Assembly: GCF_014127485.1 (NCBI RefSeq)
Contig: NZ_CP059903.1
Location: forward strand, 1,674,001-1,738,000
DNA length: 64,000 bases
Origin: Nocardioides dongkuii
GTDB taxonomy: Bacteria; Actinomycetota; Actinomycetes; Propionibacteriales; Nocardioidaceae
Reading direction: 5' to 3'
Each line of letters begins with the position of its first letter. The stretch's first letter is position 1. The translations under genes were made by a program, and so were the position numbers. The notes beneath the pieces were generated by a model. The model did no database searches and was not told the DNA's origin. It worked only from the letters and a program-made list of their open reading frames with translations. Shown piece after piece: positions 42,650-53,602 of this stretch.

Positions 42650-42823
42650 ATGTATGACACGCCCACGCCCCTGCTGCCGGCCACGGTGCCGGCGGGCATG
42701 GCGGGAGCCGGTGCGCTGGCGCTGACCGGGTCGGACCTGGTCTGGATCGTGCTCGCCGTGTTCGCGCTGATCGCCGCCGGGTCCGCGCTGTGGCGGGTGA
42801 TCCCGCGCAACGGCGAGCTCTGA
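42650..42823 (+). CDS. 57-residue mini-protein consisting of a sortase-type sorting signal
   Basis: ATG with GAGAGGAGG 10 bases upstream, within the end of the glycosyltransferase gene; spacing of 3 bases to that stop implies coupling. The peptide has a Pro-rich N terminus (TPTPLLPATVPAG), then LALTG, a hydrophobic helix (SDLVWIVLAVFALIAAGSAL) and a basic tail (WRVIPRNGEL). This is the exact layout of a cell-wall sorting signal of the LAxTG type, but with no signal peptide and virtually no passenger domain. It may instead be a small membrane subunit of the glycosyltransferase, like other accessory peptides of processive synthases. Confidence 0.7.
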   Translation: MYDTPTPLLPATVPAGMAGAGALALTGSDLVWIVLAVFALIAAGSALWRVIPRNGEL

Positions 42824-42833
42824 GCCCGCCTGG

Positions 42834-42863
42834 CTGCCTGCCGATCAGTCGGTCGGCAGGCAG
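42834..42863. terminator. Bidirectional terminator
   Basis: CTGCCTGCCGA and TCGGCAGGCAG form a perfect 11-bp stem with an 8-base loop. It follows the mini-protein and overlaps the last codons of the convergent gene. Confidence 0.8.
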
Positions 42864-43255
42864 TCCGTGCGCACGGTGACCTCGTGGTGCCAGCCGCCGG
42901 GCACCCGCGACAGCTCCGCCTCCAACGTCAGCCTCGTCCCGCTCGGGTCGTCCTCGTCCTCGTCCCGGGTCACCGTGACGCTGCCGGAGTTCGGCTCGGA
43001 GACCGAGTCCGACAGCTCCCACCCGAGGGACGAGAGCCGACCGGTGAGCCGGTTGACCGGGGTGTCCGCATCGTCGTCCCGGGGGAACCCCAGGTCGATC
43101 GTGGCGGCGTACGTACGGCGCGCCTCGCCGTCGTCACATCCGTCGGCGTCGTCCTCGGTCCCGTCGTCCGTGACCCGCCAGTCCTCCAGCGGCTCCTCAC
43201 CGTCGGTGAGCTCGTCGCGCAGCGCGCCGCCCCACTCCGCGAGGTCGGGTGCCAC
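42845..43255 (-). CDS. Acidic hypothetical protein, possibly truncated at its N terminus
   Basis: 136 residues from the best available GTG, rich in Asp/Glu (WRVTDDGTEDDADGCDDGEA; RDEDEDDPSGTRL). Two cysteines, one in the middle and one four residues from the end (RTDCLPTD), look like a disulfide of an exported protein, yet no signal peptide or lipobox precedes them. Related actinobacterial lipoproteins of this composition normally carry one. Just upstream is a 22-base tandem repeat, so the true 5' end may have been lost. No family recognised. Confidence 0.5.
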   Translation of the reverse strand: MAPDLAEWGGALRDELTDGEEPLEDWRVTDDGTEDDADGCDDGEARRTYAATIDLGFPRDDDADTPVNRLTGRLSSLGWELSDSVSEPNSGSVTVTRDEDEDDPSGTRLTLEAELSRVPGGWHHEVTVRTDCLPTD

Positions 43256-43259
43256 CCGT

Positions 43260-43297
43260 CGAGTTGGGCCTTCCTTCCGTTCGAGTTGGGCCTTCCT
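43260..43297. repeat. Short tandem direct repeat
   Basis: The 16-base unit CGAGTTGGGCCTTCCT occurs twice (43260-43275 and 43282-43297), 22 bases apart. It lies between the ligase stop and the acidic-protein gene and is the kind of tract produced by slippage or a small duplication. Confidence 0.85.
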
Positions 43298-43329
43298 CAC
43301 GCCTCGAGTCGTACGTCCTCCGGCCCGGC

Positions 43330-44949
43330 TCAGGCCGGACTGGCGGCGTGGTCCCGCGCGATCTCCTTGGCCCAGCGGTAGTCGGCCTTGCCGGCCGGGG
43401 TGCGCTTGACCTCCGGCACGACGACCAGGTCGCGGGGGACCTTGTAGCCGGCCAGCGCCTCGCGGGCGTGCCGCTGGACGTCGTCGAGGCTCGGCTCGCG
43501 CCCGTCCCGGACGGAGACGACCGCGGCGACCCGCTCGCCGAGCCGCTCGTCGGGCACGGCGACGACGAGGACGTCGGCGATGTCCGGGTGGCCGTGCAGG
43601 ACGTTCTCCACCTCCTCGACGTAGACCTTCTCCCCGCCGGTGTTGATGCACTGCGAGCCGCGGCCGAGGAAGACGATCGAGCCGTCGTGGTCGCGGTAGC
43701 CCATGTCGCCCAGCACCGAGCAGCGCCGGCCGTCCGGCAGCGTGCGGAAGGTCCGTGCGGTCTTCTCGTCGTCCTTGTAGTAGCCCTGGGGGACCGGCCC
43801 GAGCCGGGAAATGAGCCCGACGTGCTCGGGCCCGGCGGGCATCTCGGCGAGCTGGTCGTCGACCACCAGCATCTTGTCGGTGGCCGGGACGCGCAGGTTG
43901 CCACCCTCGTCGAGGGTGATCTCGCCGTCGTTGCCCGACTCCGAGGCGCCGAAGTTGTCGCGCTGCATCGCGTTCGGGGCGAGGGTGCGGAACCGCTCGC
44001 GGCAGGCCTGGGACCAGATCGCCCCGCCCGAGGTGAACATGAACAGCGCCGAGTAGTCGACGTCGTCCTTGCGCCGCTCCATCTCGTCGGCCAGCGGCAT
44101 GCCCATCGCGTCGCCGACGATCAGCAGGCTCTGCAGCCCCTCGTGGGCGATGCCGTCGACGATCTTCGTGGGGTCGAAGTCGCGCAGCATGACCAGGCGC
44201 CCGCCGAAGATGAAGTAGAAGAACATCGCGTAGGACGCCGCGCCGTGCATCAGGGGAGCAGCGATGAGGAACGAGATCGGCGGCATCGCCTGGGCGGCCG
44301 TCGCGATCGCGGCGAGGTCGGGGTGCGGGTCGCCGTAGGGGTTGCCGCCCGAGAGCGGCTTGTGGAAGAGGTCGTCGTGGGTCCAGACCACGCCCTTGGG
44401 ATAGCCGGTGGTGCCGCCGGTGTAGAGGACGTAGTGCTCCTCGCCGGTCCGCTCGCCGAAGTCGCGCTCGGCCGACTGGTCGCGCCAGCCGCCGAAGTCG
44501 ACGACGGCCACGTCCCGCTCGGCCGCGGCGGTGGCCAGCGACGCGTCGACCGACCCGACGACGTACACGGCGCGGACCTCGGGCAGCTGCTCGAGGATCG
44601 AGGCGAGCACCTGCTGGTGGGCCGGCTCCTCGACGACGACGGCGACGCTGTCGGAGTTGGTGAAGAGGTACTCCAGCTCCGCGGCGGTGTAGCGGTAGTT
44701 CACGTTGATCGGCACCGCGCGGACCTTGAGCAGCCCGACCATCGCGGTCACGTGCTCGACGCAGTTCTTCAAGAAGATGGCGACGTGCTCGCCCGGCGCG
44801 ACGCCCCCGCTCGCGAAGAGGTGGCCGACCTGCGTCGCCTCCCGGTCGAACTCGGTGTACGTCAGGTCCCGCCCCTCGTAGCTCAGGGCGACCCGGTCGG
44901 GCACGGCGTCGGCGACGGTCTCGAACACGCTGGCGAGGTTGAACTTCAT
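43330..44949 (-). CDS. FadD-like acyl-CoA synthetase
   Basis: 539 residues of the ANL superfamily with YTGGTTGYPKGVVWTHDD (P-loop), DNFGASESGNDG in the A5 region, GRGSQCINTGGEKVYVEEVE (hinge/A8) and catalytic Lys in KRTPAGKADYRWA. The pattern VLYTGGTTGYPKGVVWTHDDLF is that of actinobacterial FadD-type enzymes tied to sterol side-chain or branched-acid catabolism, but no sterol genes are in view. TAGCGT ends 7 bases before the ATG, so transcription may begin at the start codon. Confidence 0.9.
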   Translation of the reverse strand: MKFNLASVFETVADAVPDRVALSYEGRDLTYTEFDREATQVGHLFASGGVAPGEHVAIFLKNCVEHVTAMVGLLKVRAVPINVNYRYTAAELEYLFTNSDSVAVVVEEPAHQQVLASILEQLPEVRAVYVVGSVDASLATAAAERDVAVVDFGGWRDQSAERDFGERTGEEHYVLYTGGTTGYPKGVVWTHDDLFHKPLSGGNPYGDPHPDLAAIATAAQAMPPISFLIAAPLMHGAASYAMFFYFIFGGRLVMLRDFDPTKIVDGIAHEGLQSLLIVGDAMGMPLADEMERRKDDVDYSALFMFTSGGAIWSQACRERFRTLAPNAMQRDNFGASESGNDGEITLDEGGNLRVPATDKMLVVDDQLAEMPAGPEHVGLISRLGPVPQGYYKDDEKTARTFRTLPDGRRCSVLGDMGYRDHDGSIVFLGRGSQCINTGGEKVYVEEVENVLHGHPDIADVLVVAVPDERLGERVAAVVSVRDGREPSLDDVQRHAREALAGYKVPRDLVVVPEVKRTPAGKADYRWAKEIARDHAASPA

Positions 44950-45012
44950 GCCAGGGACGCTAGCCAGGTTCGAGCCCTCGTGTGAGCGGTATCACCCGAT
45001 CGGTCGGTCCGT

Positions 45013-47760
45013 TCAGGGCAGCTGCAGCTCCCTGAGCTGCCGACGCGAGGTGATGTCCAGCTTGCGGAAGATGTTGCGCAGGTGGGCCTCGATCGTGCGC
45101 GGGCTGAGGAACAGCTGGCCGGCGACCTCGCGGGACGTGGCGCCGGTGGCCACCAGGCGCGCGATGTGCAGCTCGTGGGCGGTGAGGCAGTCGGTCCGAT
45201 GGGTGGTCCGCTTGCGCGGGTGCTCACCGGTGGCGCGCAGCTCGCGCGCGGCTCGCTCCGCGAACGCCTCCACACCCATGTTCGAGAGCATCTGGTGGGC
45301 GGTGCGGAGCTGTTCTCGGGCGTCCTGACGGCGCCCCTCGCGGCGCAGCCACTCGCCGTAGACGAGATGGGCGCGGGCGAGGTGGGCCGCCATCCGACAG
45401 TTGCCGAGCCGGACGATCGCCTCCCGGTAGTGCTCTTCGGCGGCAGGCCCGGTAGTGACCAGCGCGCGTGAGCGTGCGGCCAGCCCCAGCGCGAACTCCG
45501 TCCCGCTGGCGCGGGCCCGGGAGTTGAGCCGCTCCAGCGCGGCGACCGCGCGCTCTGGCTCCCCGGCACGGGATGCCGCTTCGACGAGCTCGGGCAAGGC
45601 GCTGCTGCTGTGCGGGAACTCGTCGTGCTCCCAGGGCGGCGTCGCGGCGGCGAGAGCGTGGTCGTAGTTGCCCAGGCCGTTGTGCAGGTAGGACTGCGAG
45701 ACCTGGCTCGAGCCGAGTGACGTGCCCTCACCCCGGCGGGTCGCGTCCGCCACCACCGCCGCGTTGAGGTCCGAGGCTTCAGGCAGACGGCCGCGCCAGG
45801 CAGCCAGGATGAGCCTGGCGTTGGGCAGCGGCGGGGCCCCGGTCGCCCGCGAGATCGCATCCTCCTCCGAGAGGAGCTCACCGGCACGGGAGAGCTCACC
45901 GGTCAGCACCAGATAGACAGCCAAGGCATTGAGCGCCGCGGGAAGGGTGGACAACGCGCCTGTCTCGCGGGCGAGCCGGACGGCGCTGTGGGCCAGCGCG
46001 CCGAACGACTCGTCGTCCCACAGCATCACCGACACATGGCAGGCCAGCCACAGCCAGCGACCCTTGTCGGGGTCCGGCCCGGAATCGTCGTGGCGTAGGG
46101 CCTCGAGTGCCCGCTGCAGGGGGGGAACGCTCGCCTCGTAGCCCTGCGTGAACCTCGTGGTCAGTCCGTCCAGCAACAGATCCACTGGCCGGGGCGGCGC
46201 CGGTGGGGGAGGCGCGCTCTGGGCAGCCTCGGCCACCTCCCGCAGCCCGCGGCCTCGGGCGGCGAGGCGCCCGGCGTGGAAGGACGCCTCGAACGCCTGC
46301 ACGTAGGCCTCGCGTGCGCGTGCGGCGTCCAGCGGACCGAGCGTCTTGGCAGCCTCGAGAAGCATCTGGGGCCCGTCGCTCCCGCGCGTGGTGTGGAACG
46401 CGATCTGGGCGCGGAGCAGCTCGAGCCGGGCGTGTTGGAGGGCGTCCAGTGGTCCGCTCGCGGCGACGACCAGCAGCTCCAGAGCCACCTCGGATGCGCC
46501 GGCGTCGTGCTTGGCGTGCGCAGCCTCCAGCGCCCGCCTCGCTCGGGCGGCAGGATCAGGGGTCAGCTCCGCGGCTTGCTGCAGGAACGCGGCTGCGGCA
46601 GCCAGCCCGCCGCGGGCGCGGGCCCGGCCTGCCAGGCTCTCCAGCTCCGCGGCGGCGTCCTCGTCGGTGCCCACCACGGCCTGCGCACGGTGCCAGGCCC
46701 GCCGGTCGGGATCGAGGTCCGGATCGGTTGCGGCAGCCAGCGCGGCGTGCGCACGACGACGGTCCGACGAGGTGGCGGCCCGCAGCAGGGCGGAACGCAC
46801 CAACGGGTGACGGAACCGGACTCGGGCACCGACCTCCAGGAGCCCGGCGGCTTCCGCGAAGGCGGTCGACTCCGGGGCGATGCCCAGGTGCGCGGCCGCG
46901 CGCCACAGCAGCGCCGCGTCGCCGGACGGATCGACCGCGGCGACCAGCAGCAACAGCTGGGTCTGCGCCGGCATGCCCTCGGCGCGGCGACGGAAGCTGA
47001 CCTCGATGGCGTGCGGGATGCCCGGCACCTCGGGCAGCTCGAACCCGCCGGCGAGCCAGGCCGACGGCGCGGTCCGGGACAGCTCCAGGAGCGCGAGCGG
47101 GTTCCCACGGGCCTCGGCGAGGACCCGGTCGCGCGACCCGTGGTCCAGCGGTGTCGCGACGGCCTGGGCCAGCAGCGCCCGCGCGTCGGTCTCGTCGAGG
47201 CCGCCCAGGCACACGTCGGGGATGTCGTCGAAGGCGCGCACGTCGCGTTCGGTCGGGTCGCGCAGGGCGAAGACCAGCGCCATCGGCTCGGCCGCGACTC
47301 GCCGGGCGACGAACGTGAGGACCTGCGCAGACGCCTCGTCCAGCCACTGCGCATCGTCCACGAGGCACAGCAGCGGCCCTTCCTCGGCGACCTCGGCCAG
47401 CAGGTTGAGGGCTGCCAGCCCGACCAGGAACCGGTCCGGCGCGGCACCGCTCTGCTGCCCGAACGCCACCCCCAGAGCGGTCTGCTGCGGGTCGGGCAGG
47501 GCGCCCACGCGGTCCATCAGGGGCGCGCACAGCTGATGCAGGCCCGCGAACGCGAAGTGCGTCTCGGACTCCACCCCGACCGAGGACGCCACGCGGAATC
47601 CCGAGGCGTGTGCCGCGCCGCGGGCGTACTCGAGGAGGGCCGTCTTGCCGATGCCCGCCACCCCGCGCACCACGAACGCCCCGCTCTGCCCGGCCCGTGC
47701 CTGGGAGAGGAGGTCGTCGACCGCTGCGCACTCGGCGCGGCGGCCCAGCAGGTCGGTCAC
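45013..47760 (-). CDS. Large LuxR-family ATPase transcriptional regulator (LAL/MalT-like)
   Basis: 915 residues from the GTG with GGGAGTGG upstream; the open frame runs further left without support. N-terminal AAA domain: Walker A GVAGIGKTALLEYARG, Walker B LLCLVDDAQWLDEASAQ; a long helical TPR-like middle (about 420-820); C-terminal helix-turn-helix LTAHELHIARLVATGATSRE with RTIEAHLRNIFRKLDI. LAL-type regulators use ATP-dependent oligomerisation to activate catabolic or secondary-metabolite operons. It faces the ABC transporter/kinase operon across a 298-base divergent region, so that operon is its likeliest target. Confidence 0.92.
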   Translation of the reverse strand: MTDLLGRRAECAAVDDLLSQARAGQSGAFVVRGVAGIGKTALLEYARGAAHASGFRVASSVGVESETHFAFAGLHQLCAPLMDRVGALPDPQQTALGVAFGQQSGAAPDRFLVGLAALNLLAEVAEEGPLLCLVDDAQWLDEASAQVLTFVARRVAAEPMALVFALRDPTERDVRAFDDIPDVCLGGLDETDARALLAQAVATPLDHGSRDRVLAEARGNPLALLELSRTAPSAWLAGGFELPEVPGIPHAIEVSFRRRAEGMPAQTQLLLLVAAVDPSGDAALLWRAAAHLGIAPESTAFAEAAGLLEVGARVRFRHPLVRSALLRAATSSDRRRAHAALAAATDPDLDPDRRAWHRAQAVVGTDEDAAAELESLAGRARARGGLAAAAAFLQQAAELTPDPAARARRALEAAHAKHDAGASEVALELLVVAASGPLDALQHARLELLRAQIAFHTTRGSDGPQMLLEAAKTLGPLDAARAREAYVQAFEASFHAGRLAARGRGLREVAEAAQSAPPPPAPPRPVDLLLDGLTTRFTQGYEASVPPLQRALEALRHDDSGPDPDKGRWLWLACHVSVMLWDDESFGALAHSAVRLARETGALSTLPAALNALAVYLVLTGELSRAGELLSEEDAISRATGAPPLPNARLILAAWRGRLPEASDLNAAVVADATRRGEGTSLGSSQVSQSYLHNGLGNYDHALAAATPPWEHDEFPHSSSALPELVEAASRAGEPERAVAALERLNSRARASGTEFALGLAARSRALVTTGPAAEEHYREAIVRLGNCRMAAHLARAHLVYGEWLRREGRRQDAREQLRTAHQMLSNMGVEAFAERAARELRATGEHPRKRTTHRTDCLTAHELHIARLVATGATSREVAGQLFLSPRTIEAHLRNIFRKLDITSRRQLRELQLP

Positions 47761-48058
47761 TGTCCACTCCCAGCGTCGGCTGCCTAGGTACGAGGTTGGG
47801 TAATACTCACCGACGCGAACGCAACCCGCCAGGCTTTGCCCTGATCCGTGGACGGCTCCCTCCACCCCACGACGGCGCGTACGCCGGCCTCGCGCCCCGC
47901 CGGAGCAGGGCCCGGCACGGGCCACCTACCCCTCCGCACGGCCAGGTCCCTCGCCGACCTCAGGGCGTTTCACCGACGCGAGGTGGCGTCCACCGATGTG
48001 AGCCTGATGTCCCGGGCCCGCCGCACTCTCGCTGCGGTCCCGACACGAAAGGACGGCC
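47761..48058. other. Divergent intergenic region, LuxR ATPase / ABC operon
   Basis: 298 bases without a convincing gene. Contains the ribosome sites of both flanking genes and an AT-rich patch around TTGGGTAATACTCACC (47797-47812 region) that could be the LuxR-gene promoter. No strong palindrome was noticed. Confidence 0.5.
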
Positions 48059-48991
48059 ATGTCCGCGAGTCCTGTCATCGACGTCGACCACCTGACCGTC
48101 ACGTACGGCGACTTCATCGCCGTGCGGGACCTCTCGCTCCAGGTCCGGCGTGGCGAGCTCTACGCCCTCCTCGGCACGAACGGCGCCGGGAAGACGTCGA
48201 CCCTCGAGGTCCTCGAAGGGCACCGCCGGGCCGCCGCCGGCGCGGTGCGGATCTTCGGCGAGAGCCCCACGAACCGGCGTGCGGTGCGGCCCCGCATGGG
48301 GACCATGCTGCAGGAGAGCGGCTTCTCCCCGGATCTCACGGTCCGGGAGTCCGTGGGGCTGTTCGGGGCGCTGAGCGGGAGACAGGACGACGTCGACCGG
48401 GTGCTCGGCATCTCCGCGCTCACGCACAAGGCGGACACCGGCGTCTCCCAGCTCTCCGGCGGGGAGAAGCGGCGTCTCGACTTCGCCACCGCCGTGTACG
48501 GCGGGCCCGACCTGGTCATCCTCGACGAGCCGACGACGGGCCTGGACGTCCAGTCCCGCGACGCGCTCTGGGCCGCCGTGGACCGGCTCCGCGACGAGGG
48601 GGCCACGGTCGTGCTGACCACCCACTACCTGGAGGAGGCGCAGCAGCGCGCCGACCGCATCGGGCTCATGCACCAGGGCACGTTGCGCCGGGAAGGGACG
48701 GTCGCCGAGCTCACGCAGGCGCTGCCGTCGGTCATCAGCTTCGCCCTTCCCGAGGGCGCACCCGATCCGCCGGTGGACATCGCGCATGCCAACGGGGCCC
48801 TGCGCGTCGAGACCTCCAGCCTGCAGGAGGACCTCTACCGGCTGCTCGGCTGGGCGCACGACAGCGGGGTGGAGCTGCGGGAGCTGCAGGCCGGCGCCAC
48901 GCGCCTCGACGACGTCTTCCGCGTCATCAGCCGTGACCCCACGACACCTGCTCACGAAAGGACCCAGCATGTTGACGATCGCGCGCACTGA
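48059..48991 (+). CDS. ABC transporter ATP-binding protein
   Basis: 310 residues. Walker A LGTNGAGKTSTLEVLEG, signature LSGGEKRRLDFATA, Walker B DLVILDEPTTGLD, H-loop LTTHYLEE. A DrrA/CcmA-like exporter ATPase, with a C-terminal extension (about 215-310) that is typical of drug or lipid exporters. ATG with GAAAGGA. It overlaps the permease gene by 23 bases. Confidence 0.94.
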   Translation: MSASPVIDVDHLTVTYGDFIAVRDLSLQVRRGELYALLGTNGAGKTSTLEVLEGHRRAAAGAVRIFGESPTNRRAVRPRMGTMLQESGFSPDLTVRESVGLFGALSGRQDDVDRVLGISALTHKADTGVSQLSGGEKRRLDFATAVYGGPDLVILDEPTTGLDVQSRDALWAAVDRLRDEGATVVLTTHYLEEAQQRADRIGLMHQGTLRREGTVAELTQALPSVISFALPEGAPDPPVDIAHANGALRVETSSLQEDLYRLLGWAHDSGVELRELQAGATRLDDVFRVISRDPTTPAHERTQHVDDRAH

Positions 48992-49684
48992 GCTGATCCA
49001 GATCTTCCGGAACCGGCTGGTCGTGGTCACCGGTCTGCTCATCCCGCTGGCTGCCGGCGGCTACTTCGTCTACCAGCACGAAGCCCTCGCCGACCGGGCC
49101 AGTCTCGGGTACATCGCGGCGATCGTGCTCTTCACCGTGATGGCCTTCGGCCTGTACACCACCGCGGTGACGACCCTGGCCTCGCGGCGACAGAACCTCT
49201 TCCTCAAACGGCTGCGCTCCACCGTGGCGAGCGACGCCGACATCCTCACCGGGCTGGTCCTGCCGATCACCGCGATCGCGCTCGTCCAGACGGTCGCGAT
49301 CCTGCTCGTGCTCGGGGTGGTCGCCACCGCACCGGCCGACGTCCCGCTCCTCGCCGTCGCGATCCTGGCGATGATCGCCATGATGGTCGGCCTGGCGTTG
49401 GCGACCGCCGGGCTCACGACCTCTCCGGAGCACGCCCAGGTGACCACCCTGCCGGTGAGCCTGTTCCTGATCGCCGTCGCGAGCTGGGTCGGGATCACCG
49501 GCACCGACAGCCTCACGCTGCTCAAGCGGCTGGTGCCCGGCGGCGCGGCCACGGAGCTGGTCCTCAACGCCTGGAACGGCGGCGTCCCCCTCGCCGAGTC
49601 GATGCTCCTCCTGGTGGTCACCCTGGCCTGGGTCCTCGTTGCCGTGGCGCTGGCCGCCCGGCTCTTCCGGTGGGAGCCGCGTCG

Positions 49685-49688
<4 letters not shown>
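48969..49688 (+). CDS. ABC-2 type transporter permease
   Basis: 239 residues with six hydrophobic segments: RLVVVTGLLIPLAAGGYFVY, then LGYIAAIVLFTVMAFGLYTT, the coupling stretch LASRRQNLFLKRLRSTVAS, and four more helices. With the upstream ATPase it should form a small-molecule or lipid exporter. ATG with GAAAGGA inside the ATPase gene; its own stop overlaps the kinase start by 4 bases. Confidence 0.9.
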
Positions 49689-51477
<1,789 letters not shown>

Positions 51478-51532
51478 GCAGCACGTCCGGCGACCTGGTC
51501 GCCCCAGGCCACTTCTCCCGAAAGGACCCCCC

Positions 51533-51943
51533 ATGACTCAGCAGCTGCACGACAACACCGGTGCACCCGTGACGGTCAGGCTCGAGCGCGTTCTCCCGAT
51601 CGGCACCTACGCGGTGCGCCTCGCCGACGGATCGAGCGTCGGACGGGCGGACTTCGTCGATTCCCCCGAGGTGGAAGGTGAGCGGATCCTCTTCCACACC
51701 GAGGTGGCCCCGGAGGTCGGTGGGCGGGGACTGGCGGGACTCCTCGTCCGTGAGGTGCTCGCTGACAGCCTTCGCACGGGCACGACCGTCGTTCCCGTGT
51801 GCCCGCTCTTCGCAGCCCACCTGAAGGAGCATGGCGACGAGTACGTTGCCGACGGCGGCAGGTTCCGGAAGCCGAGACCTGCCGACCTCGCGCTCGTCAC
51901 GTCCATGGCGCTGAAGGGCCCCCGTGCGCTCACCGATTCCTGA
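51533..51943 (+). CDS. YjdJ-type GNAT-like N-acetyltransferase
   Basis: 136 residues. The core ILFHTEVAPEVGGRGLAGLL contains the acetyl-CoA-binding GxGxA-like loop (GGRGLA), followed by PVCPLFAAHLKEH, as in the PF14542 family of small GNATs. The N terminus has an added beta-strand pair (YAVRLADGSSVGRADFVDS). ATG with GAAAGGA. Its last 20 bases overlap the glutaminase start, indicating translational coupling with that gene; the acceptor substrate is unknown. Confidence 0.85.
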   Translation: MTQQLHDNTGAPVTVRLERVLPIGTYAVRLADGSSVGRADFVDSPEVEGERILFHTEVAPEVGGRGLAGLLVREVLADSLRTGTTVVPVCPLFAAHLKEHGDEYVADGGRFRKPRPADLALVTSMALKGPRALTDS

Positions 51944-53216
51944 CTACCTCACCCAGGCCCTTGCCGACGTCGGCGCGGACACGTCCGGTGCGCCGGCGGG
52001 CTACATCCCCGAGCTGGCAGCCGCGGATCCCGAGCTGCTCGCCGCGGTCTTCGCCACCGTCGACGGCGAGGTCTACGGCGCCGGCGACCTGGATGTCTCG
52101 TTCACCATCCAGTCGATCTCCAAGCCGTTCGCTCATGCGCTGGCCCTGGCCGATCGTGGCTTCGACGCGGTGCTGGACAAGGTGGGCGTCGAGCCCTCCG
52201 GGGAGGCGTTCAACGAGATCTCCCTCGAGGTCGGGTCCGGGCGTCCCCTCAACCCGATGATCAACGCCGGCGCGATCACCACCCACTGGCTGACCGGGTC
52301 CGAGGAGATGGACTCGTCGGAGCGGGTGGAGCGCGTCGTCAGCGGACTCTCGGCGTTCGCCGGTCACCGGTTGGAGGTCGACGAGTCGGTGTGCGCCTCG
52401 GAGATGGAGCACGCGCACCGCAACCTGGCCATCGGGCACATGCTCCGCAGCCACGAGATCCTCACCGAGGACCCCACCGCCGTCGTCGAGGGCTACATCC
52501 GCCAGTGCGCCGTGCTCGTGTCCGCCCGCGACCTGGCTCTGATGGCGGCGACGCTGGCCAACGGGGGAGTCAATCCCCGCACAGGCGAGCGGGTGGTGTC
52601 CGAGCGGGTGGTACGTCAGGTCCTGAGCGTCATGTCCACCTGCGGGATGTACGACGCCGCCGGTGACTGGGCCACCCAGGTCGGCATCCCGGCGAAGAGC
52701 GGCGTGGCCGGAGGGCTGATCGGCGCCCTCCCCGGCCAGATCGGCATCGCGACGTTTTCCCCGCGGCTCGACCCCCACGGGAACAGCGTCCGCGGGGTGT
52801 CGCTCTTCGAGCGGTTCTCCTCCGACATGGGCCTGCACCTGATGGAGGTGCCACCCGCCGCGCGCGCGGTCGTGCGGTCCAACCACGTCGTCGGCACCGG
52901 TCCGGATGCCGTCCGGGTGTTCCAGCTCCAGGGCGGGATCCGCTTCGCCGGCGCCGAGAGGGTGGTCCGCGAGGCCGTGGACACAGCGCCGGCGGAGACC
53001 ACGGTGGCCCTGGACCTCACCAGGGTCTCCTCGATCGACGACGTGGCCCGTCGGATGCTGCTGGAGATCGCGCGTCGGCTCACCCTGGACGGTCACGACG
53101 TCTACCTCGTGGACCCCGAGTCGATCCTTCCCGATCCCGACCCGGGCGACGGGGGCCGGGTCATCGTCGTGGGGGAGCTCGACGGACCCGGCGATCCCGC
53201 CGGGCAGGGTGGCTGA
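51924..53216 (+). CDS. glsA: Glutaminase with C-terminal STAS domain
   Basis: 430 residues. Residues 1-305 are a serine-dependent glutaminase: catalytic SxxK in QSISKPFAHALA, NPMINAGAITT, VVEGYIRQCAVLVSARDLA and PAKSGVAGGLIGALPGQIGI. It hydrolyses glutamine to glutamate and ammonia. Residues about 325-420 form a STAS domain (VRVFQLQGGIRFAGAERVVR; ALDLTRVSSIDDVARRMLLE), a fold used by anti-sigma antagonists and transporters to sense nucleotides or phosphorylation. GTG start with GAAGGG; it overlaps the GNAT gene. A Ser in the RVSSIDDVA loop matches the phosphorylation position of SpoIIAA-like STAS domains. Confidence 0.92.
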   Translation: MRSPIPDYLTQALADVGADTSGAPAGYIPELAAADPELLAAVFATVDGEVYGAGDLDVSFTIQSISKPFAHALALADRGFDAVLDKVGVEPSGEAFNEISLEVGSGRPLNPMINAGAITTHWLTGSEEMDSSERVERVVSGLSAFAGHRLEVDESVCASEMEHAHRNLAIGHMLRSHEILTEDPTAVVEGYIRQCAVLVSARDLALMAATLANGGVNPRTGERVVSERVVRQVLSVMSTCGMYDAAGDWATQVGIPAKSGVAGGLIGALPGQIGIATFSPRLDPHGNSVRGVSLFERFSSDMGLHLMEVPPAARAVVRSNHVVGTGPDAVRVFQLQGGIRFAGAERVVREAVDTAPAETTVALDLTRVSSIDDVARRMLLEIARRLTLDGHDVYLVDPESILPDPDPGDGGRVIVVGELDGPGDPAGQGG

Positions 53217-53602
53217 TGGTCCTCAGTCGCCCACCGGCGCCGTCCGGCGTCAGCGACCAGGTGTGATGCCCAGGGCGGTGCGCGACGCACCCAGCCACCA
53301 CCTCATCCTCGTCGCCGAGCGGGTGAGGCTCTCCCTACGTCAACGGTCCCCGTGTTCAGTCACTGAACGTGGCAGCTGCAACCAACGTCCTGGCTCGGTA
53401 CATCTAGTCGGACTGGATGGAGCCGGTCACATCGTGCAGCGCATCCCACTGCTGGCCAGTCGGCCACCGCTCGCGGGGGCCACCATCTCGGTAGGGGATC
53501 GGCCCCCCCGCGTCGGTCTGTCGCGGTGGAAAGACGCAGCTTCGAGGGTGCCGAGCTCGGACTCCGCACGGTGGGGGTGGGAGCGCCGCACGGTCCGGTG
53601 CT
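53217..53602. other. Gene-free stretch
   Basis: 386 bases between the glutaminase stop and the convergent membrane-protein stop. Local GC is lower than in the genes, short frames show no codon bias or ribosome site, and I see no tRNA-like fold. A weak CGCCG/CGGCG hairpin right after the glutaminase stop may act as a terminator. Otherwise nothing recognisable. Confidence 0.6.

Noticed and set aside
40692..42823. Sortase, glycosyltransferase and mini-protein as one operon
   Set aside because: The sortase is on the minus strand and the other two on the plus strand; they are divergent, so only a functional link is proposed.
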